From positions 1 to 64,000 of the forward strand of contig CANNIA010000011.1 in assembly GCA_947504705.1 (NCBI GenBank): a stretch of DNA of 64,000 nucleotides, in the 5' to 3' direction. This DNA comes from Paracoccaceae bacterium (lineage in GTDB: Bacteria > Pseudomonadota > Alphaproteobacteria > Rhodobacterales > Rhodobacteraceae). How positions within the stretch are numbered: the first letter of the stretch is position 1; each line of letters begins with the position of its first letter. A program made the translations under genes and the position numbers. This document shows, piece after piece, positions 18,493 through 27,979 of this stretch. Below the pieces are notes generated by a model. That model saw nothing but the letters and a program-made list of their open reading frames with translations. It had not been told where the DNA came from and searched no databases.

Positions 18493-18542
18493 GTGATCAC
18501 GATTTGGAAATTTGTGATCACTGGACTTAAAAGTGTGATCAC
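18493..18542. promoter_or_regulatory. Three GTGATCAC palindromes at exact 21-bp spacing (operator array)
   Basis: GTGATCAC occurs at 18493-18500, 18514-18521 and 18535-18542, each within TNTGTGATCAC-like context. The start-to-start distance is 21 bp both times, two helical turns, so bound dimers would line up on one DNA face. The array lies between divergent sucC and an aminotransferase gene. The same motif with the same spacing precedes sdhC. Confidence 0.8.
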
Positions 18543-18648
18543 ATGGCAATGATATCACCGCGTCCGGTGCCGATTCGCGGCTTGGGCGGGTTGTTGACTT
18601 CCCGCCGCCGCGCTGCGAAGCCTTCCGGATAGCATATAGGAGGCCCCC

Positions 18649-19980
18649 ATGCCGCGTCCCAGCGCCAATGATATTGCCACTGCAGCCTTGCCCCGGATCA
18701 GCCACGGGCGCGGGGTCTATCTGTGGGACACGGATGGCAAGCAATACATCGACGGCTCGGGCGGGCCAGCGGTGTTTTCGGTGGGTCATGGCGACGTTAG
18801 GGTCAACAAGGCCGTGGCCGAGCAGATGGGAAAGGTGGCTTACGGCTACCGTTATCTCTTCACGGCCGACCCCTTGGAGGAGATGAGCGAGCGCATCTGC
18901 AAGGCCACGGGGCTGGCGGACATGGTCTATACGACGAGCGGTTCGGAGGCGGTGGAAAGTGCGGTCAAGATCGCGCTGCAGTATCATTTCGACAAGGGCG
19001 ATCCGGCGCGGGTGAAGTTCATTGCGCGGAAACGGTCGTGGCACGGCAACACGATGATGGCGACGGCGCTGTCGGGGTTCGAGGACCGCCAGCGCGCCTT
19101 TGCCGGGGCTTTGCCTGTGGTGGGCCGGGTGAGTGCGGCGAATGCCTATCGCCTGCCTGCGGGCGTTAGCCGCGAGGGGTTGGTTGCGCATCTGGCGGCA
19201 GAGCTGGAAGCGGAAATCCAGCGGCTTGGGTCGGAGACGGTGGCGGCTTTCATCTTCGAGCCGGTTGTGGGCGCTGCCGGGGGCGCGCTGCCTGCACCGG
19301 AGGGTTACGCCAAGGCGACGGCCGAGGTTTGCCGCCGCCATGGCGTGCTGGTCATCTGCGACGAGGTGATGTGCGGGTCCGGGCGCACCGGGGTCTGGCG
19401 GGCGTCGGAAGAAGACGGGATCACGGCGGATATCATCACGGTGGCGAAATCGCTGTCGGGCGGCTATCTGCCGCTTGGCGCTGCGGTCTATACCCAAGAG
19501 ATCGCCGATGTGATGGCGGCAGGCCATGGCGGGCCGCTGACCGGGCATACCTATACCGGCCACACCGCCTGTCTGGCGGCGGGCGTTGCGGTGCAACGGA
19601 TCATCGAGGAAGAAGGGCTTTTGGCCCGCATCCGCGACAAGGGCCCGCGCTGGCAGGCGGACCTGCGCGCCCGGCTGGCGCATCTGCCGCAAGTGGGCGA
19701 TGTGCGGGGCCGGGGGTTCTTTATCGGCGTCGAAGTGGTGGCGGACCCTGAAACGAAAATCCCGTTCGACGCTTCGCTGGGCGTCAATGGACGTATCCGG
19801 GCAGAGGCGCTGAAGCGCGGGCTGATCTGCTATCCATCCGGTGGCCATGTCGACGGCGCGGCGGGGGATACGCTGATCCTTGCGCCGCCGTTCAACGCCT
19901 CCGATGCCGAGTTGGACGAGATCGCCGACAAGCTGGTCGAGACGCTGGAGACGGTGATCGCGGGGGTGGCGGGGCAGTAG
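18649..19980 (+). CDS. Class III PLP-dependent aminotransferase
   Basis: 443 residues, aspartate aminotransferase superfamily fold I, class III. Seen are the PLP phosphate site TTSGSEAVESAVKIALQYH, aromatic stacking RKRSWHGNTMMATALSG, the Asp of VLVICDEVMCGSGRTG and the Schiff-base lysine in ITVAKSLSGGYLPLGA. Members use omega-amino acids or amines with pyruvate or 2-oxoglutarate; the exact substrate cannot be deduced. AGGAGG lies just upstream. It is divergent from sucC and shares the GTGATCAC intergenic region. Confidence 0.87.
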   Translation: MPRPSANDIATAALPRISHGRGVYLWDTDGKQYIDGSGGPAVFSVGHGDVRVNKAVAEQMGKVAYGYRYLFTADPLEEMSERICKATGLADMVYTTSGSEAVESAVKIALQYHFDKGDPARVKFIARKRSWHGNTMMATALSGFEDRQRAFAGALPVVGRVSAANAYRLPAGVSREGLVAHLAAELEAEIQRLGSETVAAFIFEPVVGAAGGALPAPEGYAKATAEVCRRHGVLVICDEVMCGSGRTGVWRASEEDGITADIITVAKSLSGGYLPLGAAVYTQEIADVMAAGHGGPLTGHTYTGHTACLAAGVAVQRIIEEEGLLARIRDKGPRWQADLRARLAHLPQVGDVRGRGFFIGVEVVADPETKIPFDASLGVNGRIRAEALKRGLICYPSGGHVDGAAGDTLILAPPFNASDAELDEIADKLVETLETVIAGVAGQ

Positions 19981-20048
19981 TCCGCTGGCCCCCTCGTGGG
20001 TTCGGGCGCTTATTGAATTGAGCGCCTCCGGCGCGTTCCTTTTGTCTC

Positions 20049-20119
20049 GCCTCTGCGTGTGAAGAGCACGCAGAGGCTCGGATTTTGCCTCCGGCGGGGG
20101 TATTTGGCGAAGAGAAAGC
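20049..20119. terminator. Strong hairpin and repeat tail between convergent genes
   Basis: GCCTCTGCGTG (20049-20059) pairs perfectly with CACGCAGAGGC (20067-20077) over a 7-base loop, followed by TCGGATTTT. Then CCTCCGGCGGGGGTATTTGGCGAAGAGAAAG follows, which matches the tails after pirin and NnrU. It probably terminates both the aminotransferase gene and the convergent periplasmic-protein gene. Confidence 0.7.
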
Positions 20120-20131
20120 TGTGGTGCAGTT

Positions 20132-21316
20132 TTAGTTCAGGAATACGGCGAAAAGCATGGAATCGCCCTGCACCAGGCTTTCAAAGTCGCGCCAGGCAGC
20201 GGCGCTCATCTGGGGGCCTTTCTCGGCATAGGGCAGAAGCCCTTCGCCCTGAACCCAGGTGATCAGGTCCACGGCGGGCGGGTTTTCGAACATCTTCTTC
20301 ACGTTGATCCCGGCCTCGGCCCCGAAGCGCCAATGCGGGATCAAGGCTTCGCCCGTCAGGAGTTTTTCGGCATCGGCCAGAACCGCCTGCCAACGCTCGG
20401 CCGTGCCGGGGGGCATATAGATGCCAAGGCCGGAAACCTGCGCCTCATTCGGGATCCATTCGCCGGTGTTGTCCGTCTCCAGCGCGACCATCGACCAGAA
20501 GCGGCGGTTTTCTGTGATCATCGCCAGAAGATGGTCGTAAGACTCTTGAGCCAGCGCCTTGTCTGGGGTCTTGGACAAGGCGAAAAGCACCATGGCGGCC
20601 CGGTCGACCTGGCGGCCGAACATCATGTCCATCGCGTTGTTGGGGGGCGTGTCGCCCCAAAGCGCGTAGATCGCCTTGGAGCTGTCCAGCACCCGCTGGA
20701 TCGCGGGTTCAGGGTCATAGGCTTGCGCCAGTTTGCTGAAAGCCGACAGAAAATGCGTGTAGGCGGCAAGCCAAGCAGCATCAGCGGTGTCGAAGGTGAT
20801 CGCGGGGTCTTGCACATCGACAGTGACCATTCTGCCGCCGCCAAGGGTCAGGCCGGTGACGGTGCCGAGATTTTCGCCTTCGTCGCGGGTGCCGTTCGCG
20901 TTGATGTCGAACCACAGGTCGGACATGCGGATTTCCAGCGCAAAAGGTTTATCACCCAGTTGCTCCAAGGCGGCGCGGGAGGCATCCATGTCGGCGTCAA
21001 GGCCGGTGATCAGCGTGCTGAAGTCGGCCGGGGCAAAGGGGCGGGCATTGGGATTTTCCGGGATCGGCAGGCGCAGGATCGGCAGTTCCGACCAGTCGGC
21101 TTGAACCCCCGTTTGCCACCGCAGCTGCAGTGCGGATTCAACGCCGCCTAGGAACCGCAGGCCGGCCAGCGCGAACAGTTCTTCATTCGTGGGTGAGGGC
21201 AGAGCGGCCAGTCGCGCCTCGGTCGGGCCGATGCCCGCGCGGCCGACTTCCTCGGACAGGGTCTCGGCAGCGACGGGGCTGGCGATAAGCAGGGCGGCAA
21301 GGGCAAAGCGTCGCAT
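20132..21316 (-). CDS. Periplasmic EF-hand-like protein, paralogue 1
   Basis: 394 residues with a signal peptide (FALAALLIASPVAA, then ETLSEEVG). DINANGTRDEGE at about 137-148 matches a 12-residue calcium loop (D-x-N-x-N-G-...-E). The C-terminal half shares NRRFW.MV...D....EWIPN and WVQG....PY.EKGP with the protein at 24497, so they are paralogues. No family name is certain; tandem Rhodobacteraceae copies of this kind are uncharacterised. A possible calcium-binding structural or enzymatic role is inference only. Confidence 0.72.
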   Translation of the reverse strand: MRRFALAALLIASPVAAETLSEEVGRAGIGPTEARLAALPSPTNEELFALAGLRFLGGVESALQLRWQTGVQADWSELPILRLPIPENPNARPFAPADFSTLITGLDADMDASRAALEQLGDKPFALEIRMSDLWFDINANGTRDEGENLGTVTGLTLGGGRMVTVDVQDPAITFDTADAAWLAAYTHFLSAFSKLAQAYDPEPAIQRVLDSSKAIYALWGDTPPNNAMDMMFGRQVDRAAMVLFALSKTPDKALAQESYDHLLAMITENRRFWSMVALETDNTGEWIPNEAQVSGLGIYMPPGTAERWQAVLADAEKLLTGEALIPHWRFGAEAGINVKKMFENPPAVDLITWVQGEGLLPYAEKGPQMSAAAWRDFESLVQGDSMLFAVFLN

Positions 21317-21433
21317 CGGGGCCTCCTTCTGGTTGGCAGGACAAATCTGGGGTCTGATCGGGTCCGGCGCAAGTCAGGAAGGCCGGACCTCGAGGGGGTT
21401 TCGCCAGTGCCCGGAAGCCGCTAAAACGCCGTT

Positions 21434-22298
21434 GTGCGGCACGTCATCACCCTTTCGACCATCCCGCCCAGGTTCAGCAAGCTGGGCCCGGCTCTGAAAT
21501 CATTGATCGGCCAGACCTCGCGGCCTGAAGCGATCGAGCTTTACATCCCGCAGAGACATCGCCGCATTCCGCAATGGGGCGGTGGGCTGCCAGAGGTTCC
21601 GGTTGGGGTCAAGATTGTCCGTCTCGAGGAAGATTTCGGGCCGACCACCAAGGTCCTTCCTGCGGCCAGGGCATGGCGGCGGCAGGCGGTCGAGCGGATC
21701 TACGTCGATGATGACCGCGTCCTTGACCAAAACTGGGTCAGACTGGCCCTTGGCTTGCGCAAGCAGCATGCACGGGCGGTGATTTGTGGTGAAGGTTTCT
21801 GCATTGCGGACCGGTTTGGTGACCGTTTTGCAGGAACACCTGTTCCCAAGGCGGTTCCCGCGATAGACCCCCCGCGCGCAGTTTGGGCGACAGATACGCA
21901 GAATTTCCCGCGCGATTTTTGGCTCAGTGACTGGAAAGCGAGGTCTGGACCCGCATTGGCAACGGTTCGATCTGTCGGGCCATGTCGACATTGCCGAGGG
22001 CTATGGCGGCGTTCTTGTGAGGCCCGAGTATCTTGATGAGGCGGCTTTCCACATTCCGCCAGTGATCTGGGCTGTCGATGACATCTGGTTGTCAGGCACC
22101 TACGCCCGGCTGGGCGTTCCGATCTGGGCAGACAAGTCCCTGCACAAGGTCGAAGAAGTGCTAGAGACTTCGCGGCTTTTGCCGCTGTACAAGGCCGTGA
22201 TCGAGGGGGCGGATCGTGACGGGGCGAACTTGGCCTGTATCGACTTCATGCGCAGGACCCATGGAATCTGTGGCGGCTTAGCTACCCCCATTTTCTGA
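21434..22298 (+). pseudogene. Glycosyltransferase-like gene broken by a frameshift
   Basis: Two overlapping frames together align end to end with the intact gene at 22596: frame one (from GTG 21434) gives RHVITLSTIPPRF ... YVDDDRVLDQNWV, and frame two (to 22298) gives YGGVLVRPEYLDEAAFHIPPVIWAVDDIWLSG. The switch lies around 21880-21960 and corresponds to a one-base change of phase. The DDD motif is of the GT-A glycosyltransferase type. Either the copy is dead or a sequencing error is present. No slippery sequence suggesting programmed shifting was recognised. Confidence 0.75.
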
Positions 22299-22595
22299 CA
22301 CCGGTCAAAGCGCGGGGGCCTAGGCTTACTGGATCGGCAGCGCTGATCAGTTGGTCTGAACCCGGTAAGTGACCTCTGGTGAAGCGCGACTTTGACAGGT
22401 CCCGCGAAGCGCAGGCTTGCAAGCGCGACAAGACCCTTTTTGGTCGGGGCTGGTGGCTAAGGGCGAGGTGGCGCATCTGGGCCTGCTTACGGCCGGTCTT
22501 GCGCCTGTGGGCACCGAAGAAGTCAGGTCCTTGTCAGGAAGCTCGGGTTTGGCACGGGGGTTTACTGCAACAAGAGCGCTGGTTAGAAGGCACGG

Positions 22596-23459
22596 ATGCG
22601 CCACATCATCACCCTTTCTACAATCCCGCCGCGATTTGCCGAAATCGGTTTGGCCCTAACATCGCTGCTTCGGCAGAAGTCGCGGCCCGAAGCGGTGGAG
22701 CTTTACATTCCCCAAAGCTATCGCCGATTTCCGCAATGGGGAGGTGGTCTGCCCGCAGTGCCGGATGGGGTGCGGATCATCCGAACTGAAGCCGATTTTG
22801 GCCCGGCCACCAAGATCCTGCCGGCCGCACGGGCCTATCGCGGTCAGGACGTCGAGCTTCTCTTTTGCGACGATGATCACGTGTATCTTCCAGACTGGGC
22901 CCAGCGGATTCTTGCTGTGCGCAAGGAACACCCCAAGGCAGCCGTCTGTGCGGCAATGACGACGGTAGAGCGCATGGGCGTGGCATGGCGGGCCTCGGGA
23001 CCGCTGCCGCGCGCGGTCATTGCCCCAGAACCGGCCCATCAGCTTGGCTTTCAATGTCGCATGCTGGCGCGGGCTTTCAAGCCTCGAACGGCCCTGTCGA
23101 GGCGGCTGTTTCCGTTTCACAATCTGGTCAGGAGATCAGGCTATACGGACATTCTTGAAGGCTATGCCGGTGCCGCCCTGCGGCCTGAGTTTCTTGATGC
23201 TTGCGCCTACGATATCCCGCCGGTCATCTGGGCGGTGGATGATGTCTGGGTTTCGGGGCACCTGACCCGGAACGGGATTGCGATCTGGGCGGACAAGCGG
23301 CTGAACCGGAACCAATTGGTCACCGCTGTGGGAAGTACGACGCCACTTTGGCGTGCGGTGATCGAAGGAGCGGGCCGCGACCAGGCGAACCGGGCTTGCG
23401 TCGACTATATGCGCCAGACCTACGGGATTTGGGGCGGCGAGGCGGTCCAGAGCACCTGA
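22596..23459 (+). CDS. GT-A-type glycosyltransferase-like protein
   Basis: 287 residues, soluble. RHIITLSTIPPRFAEIG begins a GT-A-like fold, and FCDDDHVYLPDW carries a DXD-type nucleotide-sugar/metal site about residue 92. Conserved later elements are ILEGYAGAALRPEFL and IPPVIWAVDDVWVSGHL. The donor and acceptor are unknown. It lies 297 bases after a broken copy; the spacer 22299-22595 holds no gene. Its 3' end overlaps the convergent methyltransferase gene by 40 bases. Confidence 0.75.
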   Translation: MRHIITLSTIPPRFAEIGLALTSLLRQKSRPEAVELYIPQSYRRFPQWGGGLPAVPDGVRIIRTEADFGPATKILPAARAYRGQDVELLFCDDDHVYLPDWAQRILAVRKEHPKAAVCAAMTTVERMGVAWRASGPLPRAVIAPEPAHQLGFQCRMLARAFKPRTALSRRLFPFHNLVRRSGYTDILEGYAGAALRPEFLDACAYDIPPVIWAVDDVWVSGHLTRNGIAIWADKRLNRNQLVTAVGSTTPLWRAVIEGAGRDQANRACVDYMRQTYGIWGGEAVQST

Positions 23460-24088
23460 CCGCGTGGCAAAAGCGTCGGCTTGCGGGCCGGGACGAAGCC
23501 GGCGGCGTGGATCGTGGCTGCGGCGAAGCTTTCGGTGACATGATAGGGCGGCCGGTCGGGGTGGGTAACCACGCCGTCGGGCTGGCGCGTGGCTGCGGCG
23601 GCTTCGGGGGCGAGGAATACGGTGAAAAGGCAGGCCCGCAGGTTCGGGAGGCGGCGGAGGTTGGTGAGCGCCGTTTCCAGCATCGGGGCGGGCAGGTGAG
23701 TGAAGACGCCGAAAGCGATGGCAAGGGTGATGCGGTCGGGGACGCCGGGGTAGGCGAAATCGGGGTCCTCGATCAGCCGGTCTTCGGGCAGGCGGGTCGG
23801 GTCAGAGAGTTCGTGGAGCCTGCCGTGCCGCATCAGGGCGAGCGAGGCGTCGGTGCCCCAATAGTTGCCGGGCTTCAGGAAGGGCACCGCGAGGTGGCCC
23901 AGACGGAGCGAGCCGCAGCCGATGTCAAGAAGGTGGTCGTCGGGGGTCATCCCCTCGGCCGTAAGGGCGGCCATCTGGACGCGGGCGGTTTCCCCCCAGC
24001 GGCCGCCGACGATGTCGCGGTGGCGGCCCCTAGCGATGGCGTCCTCATAGAAGCCGGGGGCGAGGTAGGGGGAATTCAGCCGTGTCAG
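23420..24088 (-). CDS. Class I SAM-dependent methyltransferase with apparent CTG start
   Basis: 222 residues if started at CTG 24088. The N-terminal region LNSPYLAPGFYEDAIARGRH and DIVGGRW is in frame and family-like, and precedes the SAM motif LLDIGCGSLRLG and the second motif FGVFTHLPAPMLETALTNLR. No ATG, GTG or TTG is available until ATG 23974, which would remove about 38 conserved residues. The CTG overlaps the TGA of the upstream small gene (CCTGAC), where related genes would have ATGA. The substrate is unknown. Confidence 0.7.
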   Translation of the reverse strand: MTRLNSPYLAPGFYEDAIARGRHRDIVGGRWGETARVQMAALTAEGMTPDDHLLDIGCGSLRLGHLAVPFLKPGNYWGTDASLALMRHGRLHELSDPTRLPEDRLIEDPDFAYPGVPDRITLAIAFGVFTHLPAPMLETALTNLRRLPNLRACLFTVFLAPEAAAATRQPDGVVTHPDRPPYHVTESFAAATIHAAGFVPARKPTLLPRGQVLWTASPPQIP

Positions 24089-24255
24089 GCCTTGGGGTCC
24101 TTCTGGGCGGCAGCGGCGGCTTTCATCCGGGCCAGAAGCTGTTCCTTCGTCTCACGCGGTGGGGTCACGGATTTCGGCGCGCCCTTCTGGGCGTGATCAG
24201 GGCCGCGCGGGTTGTGGTGGGCCCCCTTGGGGTTGCCGGATTTCGAGTAGTCCAT
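24085..24255 (-). CDS. Small basic protein, 56 residues
   Basis: Sequence begins MDYSKSGNPKGAHHNPRG and ends in an Ala-rich helix with Lys (RMKAAAAAQKDPKA). It is hydrophilic with no signal peptide or membrane segment. AAGGGAGAG precedes the ATG, and the stop overlaps the start of the methyltransferase, so the two form a coupled pair. The function is unknown; a small accessory or nucleic-acid-binding role is only a guess from the charge. Confidence 0.7.
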   Translation of the reverse strand: MDYSKSGNPKGAHHNPRGPDHAQKGAPKSVTPPRETKEQLLARMKAAAAAQKDPKA

Positions 24256-24496
24256 GGGTCTCTCCCTTGGGTCTTGGTGGGGTGGGGATGCCGGATTTGA
24301 GGGCCGGGGGCAAGGGGGTGTGGCTGTCCACGCAGGACGGGGAGGGGAGGGCGTGGGATTTCAATAGGTTGGCCGTGGGCGTTAGGGTGGCGTTAAAGAG
24401 TTGACGAAGTGGCGTTTGGGTAATGGCTGGATGCCAATCCCCCTTTGACGACGGGATGGTGGGTTGGCAGCCGCGCCGATGCAGTGGGCCGACGAG

Positions 24497-25705
24497 TCAG
24501 TTCAAGAAGATCATCATCAGATCTGAATTTTCTGTCATCAAATTGTTGAAAGCACGCAGATGTGCGTTCGAGATCAAAGGACCCTTTTCGAGATAGGGCA
24601 CGGCGGAATCGCCTTGAACCCAGCCGATCAGGCTTCCGGGCTGAGGATTGTCAAAGAGTTTGCCAAGATTGACGCCGCGATCCCAAGCTCCACGCCAGAA
24701 GGGGACAAGAAGCCGACCCTCAAGCAGCGCTTCGGCATCCGTTAGAACGGAAAGCCAAATATCGGCGGTTCCATAGGGGAGCGTTAGGCCGAGGGCCGAA
24801 CTTTGATGATCATTCGGAATCCACTCGTGATCATTGTCGCTTTCTTCCTTGACCATTGTCCAGAAGCGGCGGTTTTGTGCAATCATTTGCAGAAAATGCG
24901 CCTTCGCAACCCGCGAGCGGTCGGCATTTGGCGTCTGGCGCAGTGCTTCGCCTATGGTAACGGCTGCATCAAGAAGTGCGACAATATCGTAGTAGGGCTC
25001 TTCAGTACCGACGGAGCGGTCTACGACGCCAAGGGCGGCCTTGGTTGCAATGACATCGTCAATCGCGGCGGCTGGATCGTAGGTCAGGATACTGTTTGAG
25101 ATGCCCGAGAGAAGATGGGTATAGGCCAAAAGCCAAGCTGCATCAGAGCCATCGAAACGGACCACGGGCAGGGGGGTGCTGGCTTTGCGCTTTGACCATT
25201 CGCGGCCCATGATCTGGGGACCAAGAATTGTGCCTGCGCCTTCGCGCGTGTCGCGCGTGCCGTTCATGTTGATATCGAACCAAAGGTCGTCAAGGGCAAT
25301 GATCAGCGCGAAATCGGCGTCATCGGGCAAGGTTTCCAGCGTGGCGCGTGCCTCGTTCATCCCAGCGTCGACATCGGCGAAAAGCTGGCTGATCATTTCG
25401 CCCTTGAACGGCTCGGGCGCGGGGTTTGGCGGCACGGGAAGCCTGAGGATCGGGATATCCAACATATTGCCCATGTCGCCGATTCCGGTACGCCATTGCA
25501 GTTGCAGAGCGGCCTCGATGGTGGCCAGGAAGCGGAGTCCGCCGATGGCGAAAATCTCGTCCTCGGTCCTGGTTCGTGACAGGCCTTCCAGCGTTTCAAG
25601 CGTGGCGGAGATGCCGGTCTTGCCGATTTCGGCCGAGATATCGATGTCGGCTAGGGCGGGTGTTGCGAGGACGAAGGCCAAAAGAGACGTAGCAATGCTG
25701 CGCAT
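24497..25705 (-). CDS. Periplasmic EF-hand-like protein, paralogue 2
   Basis: 402 residues; signal peptide SIATSLLAFVLATPALA, then DIDISAEIG. It contains DINMNGTRDTRE, the same calcium-loop position as in paralogue 1, plus NRRFWTMVKEESDNDHEWIP and IGWVQGDSAVPYLEKGP. Between the motifs it has diverged strongly and has a somewhat less GC-rich codon pattern. CCGGAGG precedes the ATG. The role is unknown. It lies 85 bases downstream of mdh on the same strand and may be read from the mdh promoter. Confidence 0.72.
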   Translation of the reverse strand: MRSIATSLLAFVLATPALADIDISAEIGKTGISATLETLEGLSRTRTEDEIFAIGGLRFLATIEAALQLQWRTGIGDMGNMLDIPILRLPVPPNPAPEPFKGEMISQLFADVDAGMNEARATLETLPDDADFALIIALDDLWFDINMNGTRDTREGAGTILGPQIMGREWSKRKASTPLPVVRFDGSDAAWLLAYTHLLSGISNSILTYDPAAAIDDVIATKAALGVVDRSVGTEEPYYDIVALLDAAVTIGEALRQTPNADRSRVAKAHFLQMIAQNRRFWTMVKEESDNDHEWIPNDHQSSALGLTLPYGTADIWLSVLTDAEALLEGRLLVPFWRGAWDRGVNLGKLFDNPQPGSLIGWVQGDSAVPYLEKGPLISNAHLRAFNNLMTENSDLMMIFLN

Positions 25706-25789
25706 GAATAACCTCCGGTCAAGGCAAGACCGAAGATGCGCGCCCGAGGGCGCGCATGCAAATGTGTTGGAGGTAGGGTATTCCAGACC

Positions 25790-26761
<972 letters not shown>

Positions 26762-26832
26762 CTATGGGGATTTTACGGGGGCAGGCGTAGCCCCTTATTC
26801 GGGTTCTGTCCAGACGGGGAATCGGGCTCGGT

Positions 26833-26844
26833 ATACAATTGTAT
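26833..26844. promoter_or_regulatory. 12-bp palindrome in the mdh / TSUP divergent region
   Basis: ATACAATTGTAT is perfectly self-complementary and sits about 80 bases upstream of mdh and 66 bases upstream of the transporter gene. It is AT-rich in a GC-rich setting. It may be an operator for either gene; no regulator can be named. Confidence 0.5.
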
Positions 26845-26909
26845 GCGAAAAATTGTCGCTTTCGGGCCGGGAGGTTTGAGGTTAGCGGTAACTGGAAGCG
26901 GGGGGCGAA

Positions 26910-27674
26910 ATGGACGAGGTTTGGTTCTGGGGGTTGGCGGTTCTGGCGGCATCGGTCGTGGGCATGGGCAAGGGCGGTGTGCCGATCGTGGGGATGCTGG
27001 CGGTCCCGCTGATGGCGCTGGTGATGAACCCTGTGATGGCGGCGGGGATGCTGCTGCCGGTCTATGTCGTGTCGGACATGTTCGGGCTTTACGCCTATCG
27101 TCACGCGTTTAACCCCCGGGTGCTGGCGGTGTTTCTGCCCGGCGCGGTGGCGGGGATCGGGATCGGCTGGGCGACGGCGTCTTTGGTGCCAGAGGCGGCG
27201 GTGACGCTGATGGTGGGGGTGATCGGGCTGGCCTTTGGGCTGAACCTGCTGCTGCGGAAGCCGGTGGTGATGGAGGCGAAGCGGGCGGAGGTCGCTCCGG
27301 GGCTGTTCTGGGGCACGGTGACGGGGTTCACGAGTTTCGTCAGCCATGCGGGCGCGCCGCCCTATCAGGTTTACACCCTGCCCTTGGGGATGACGAAGGC
27401 CGTGTTTGCCGGAACCTCGACTATCGCTTTTGCGGTGATCAATGCGGTGAAGCTGGTGCCCTATTATGCGCTGGGGCAGCTCAGTCTGGCGAACCTGAAG
27501 GTGGCGGCGGTGTTGGCGGTTCCGGCGGCGCTGGCGGTGTTTGCAGGGGTAAGGTTGGTCAAGGTGATGCCGGAGAAGGTGTTTTTCCGGCTGGTGACCT
27601 GGGCGCTGTTGCTGATTTCAGTCAAGCTGATCTGGGACGGGGTGCGGGGTTTAGGGTCGGGGGGGCTGGTCTGA
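26910..27674 (+). CDS. Sulfite exporter TauE/SafE (TSUP) family membrane protein
   Basis: 254 residues, almost entirely hydrophobic with about seven to eight membrane segments. The family repeat appears twice: GMGKGGVPIVGMLAVPLMAL near the start and SFVSHAGAPPYQVYTLPLG in the middle. TSUP proteins move sulfite, sulfonates or organic anions across the inner membrane; the substrate is not deducible. The start has GGGGGGC upstream only. It is divergent from mdh. Confidence 0.85.
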   Translation: MDEVWFWGLAVLAASVVGMGKGGVPIVGMLAVPLMALVMNPVMAAGMLLPVYVVSDMFGLYAYRHAFNPRVLAVFLPGAVAGIGIGWATASLVPEAAVTLMVGVIGLAFGLNLLLRKPVVMEAKRAEVAPGLFWGTVTGFTSFVSHAGAPPYQVYTLPLGMTKAVFAGTSTIAFAVINAVKLVPYYALGQLSLANLKVAAVLAVPAALAVFAGVRLVKVMPEKVFFRLVTWALLLISVKLIWDGVRGLGSGGLV

Positions 27675-27760
27675 CCCGGAAGCTGCGGAAAAGGGTGGGG
27701 GTGGGCTGTGCTTGCGGGGTGGGGCTGTTAGGCTTGGGTTCAGGACTGCCCGAGGGGTCA

Positions 27761-27979
27761 ATGATGTTCCCCGATACTGACACGCTCTATGCCGCCCTTC
27801 TGGTCGGCGACCCTGCCTATGAGGGGCAGGTCTGGGTTTGTGTCCGCACGACGGGGATCTTTTGCCGCCTGACCTGCCCGGCGCGGAAGCCTTTGGCGAA
27901 GAATTGCGCATTTCGGGCTTCGGTTCAGGACTGCCTCGCTGCGGGGTTCCGGGCCTGCAAACGAAGCAAGCCCGGTTGA
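27761..27979 (+). CDS. Isolated Ada-type metal-binding domain, truncated and degenerate
   Basis: 72 residues matching only the N-terminal zinc domain of Ada (methylphosphotriester repair and AraC-type activator). VRTTGIFCRLTCPARKP supplies the first two Cys, and AGFRACKRSKPG ends it. The second pair is normally C-x-x-C, but here the last Cys is Ser, so one zinc ligand is missing. The AraC helix-turn-helix and methyltransferase domains are absent. GAGGGG precedes the ATG. It is probably a decaying remnant, although the frame is intact. Confidence 0.72.
   Translation: MMFPDTDTLYAALLVGDPAYEGQVWVCVRTTGIFCRLTCPARKPLAKNCAFRASVQDCLAAGFRACKRSKPG

Noticed and set aside
19329-19751. 140-codon frame inside the class III aminotransferase gene
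   Set aside because: Out-of-frame shadow of a gene with intact PLP motifs.
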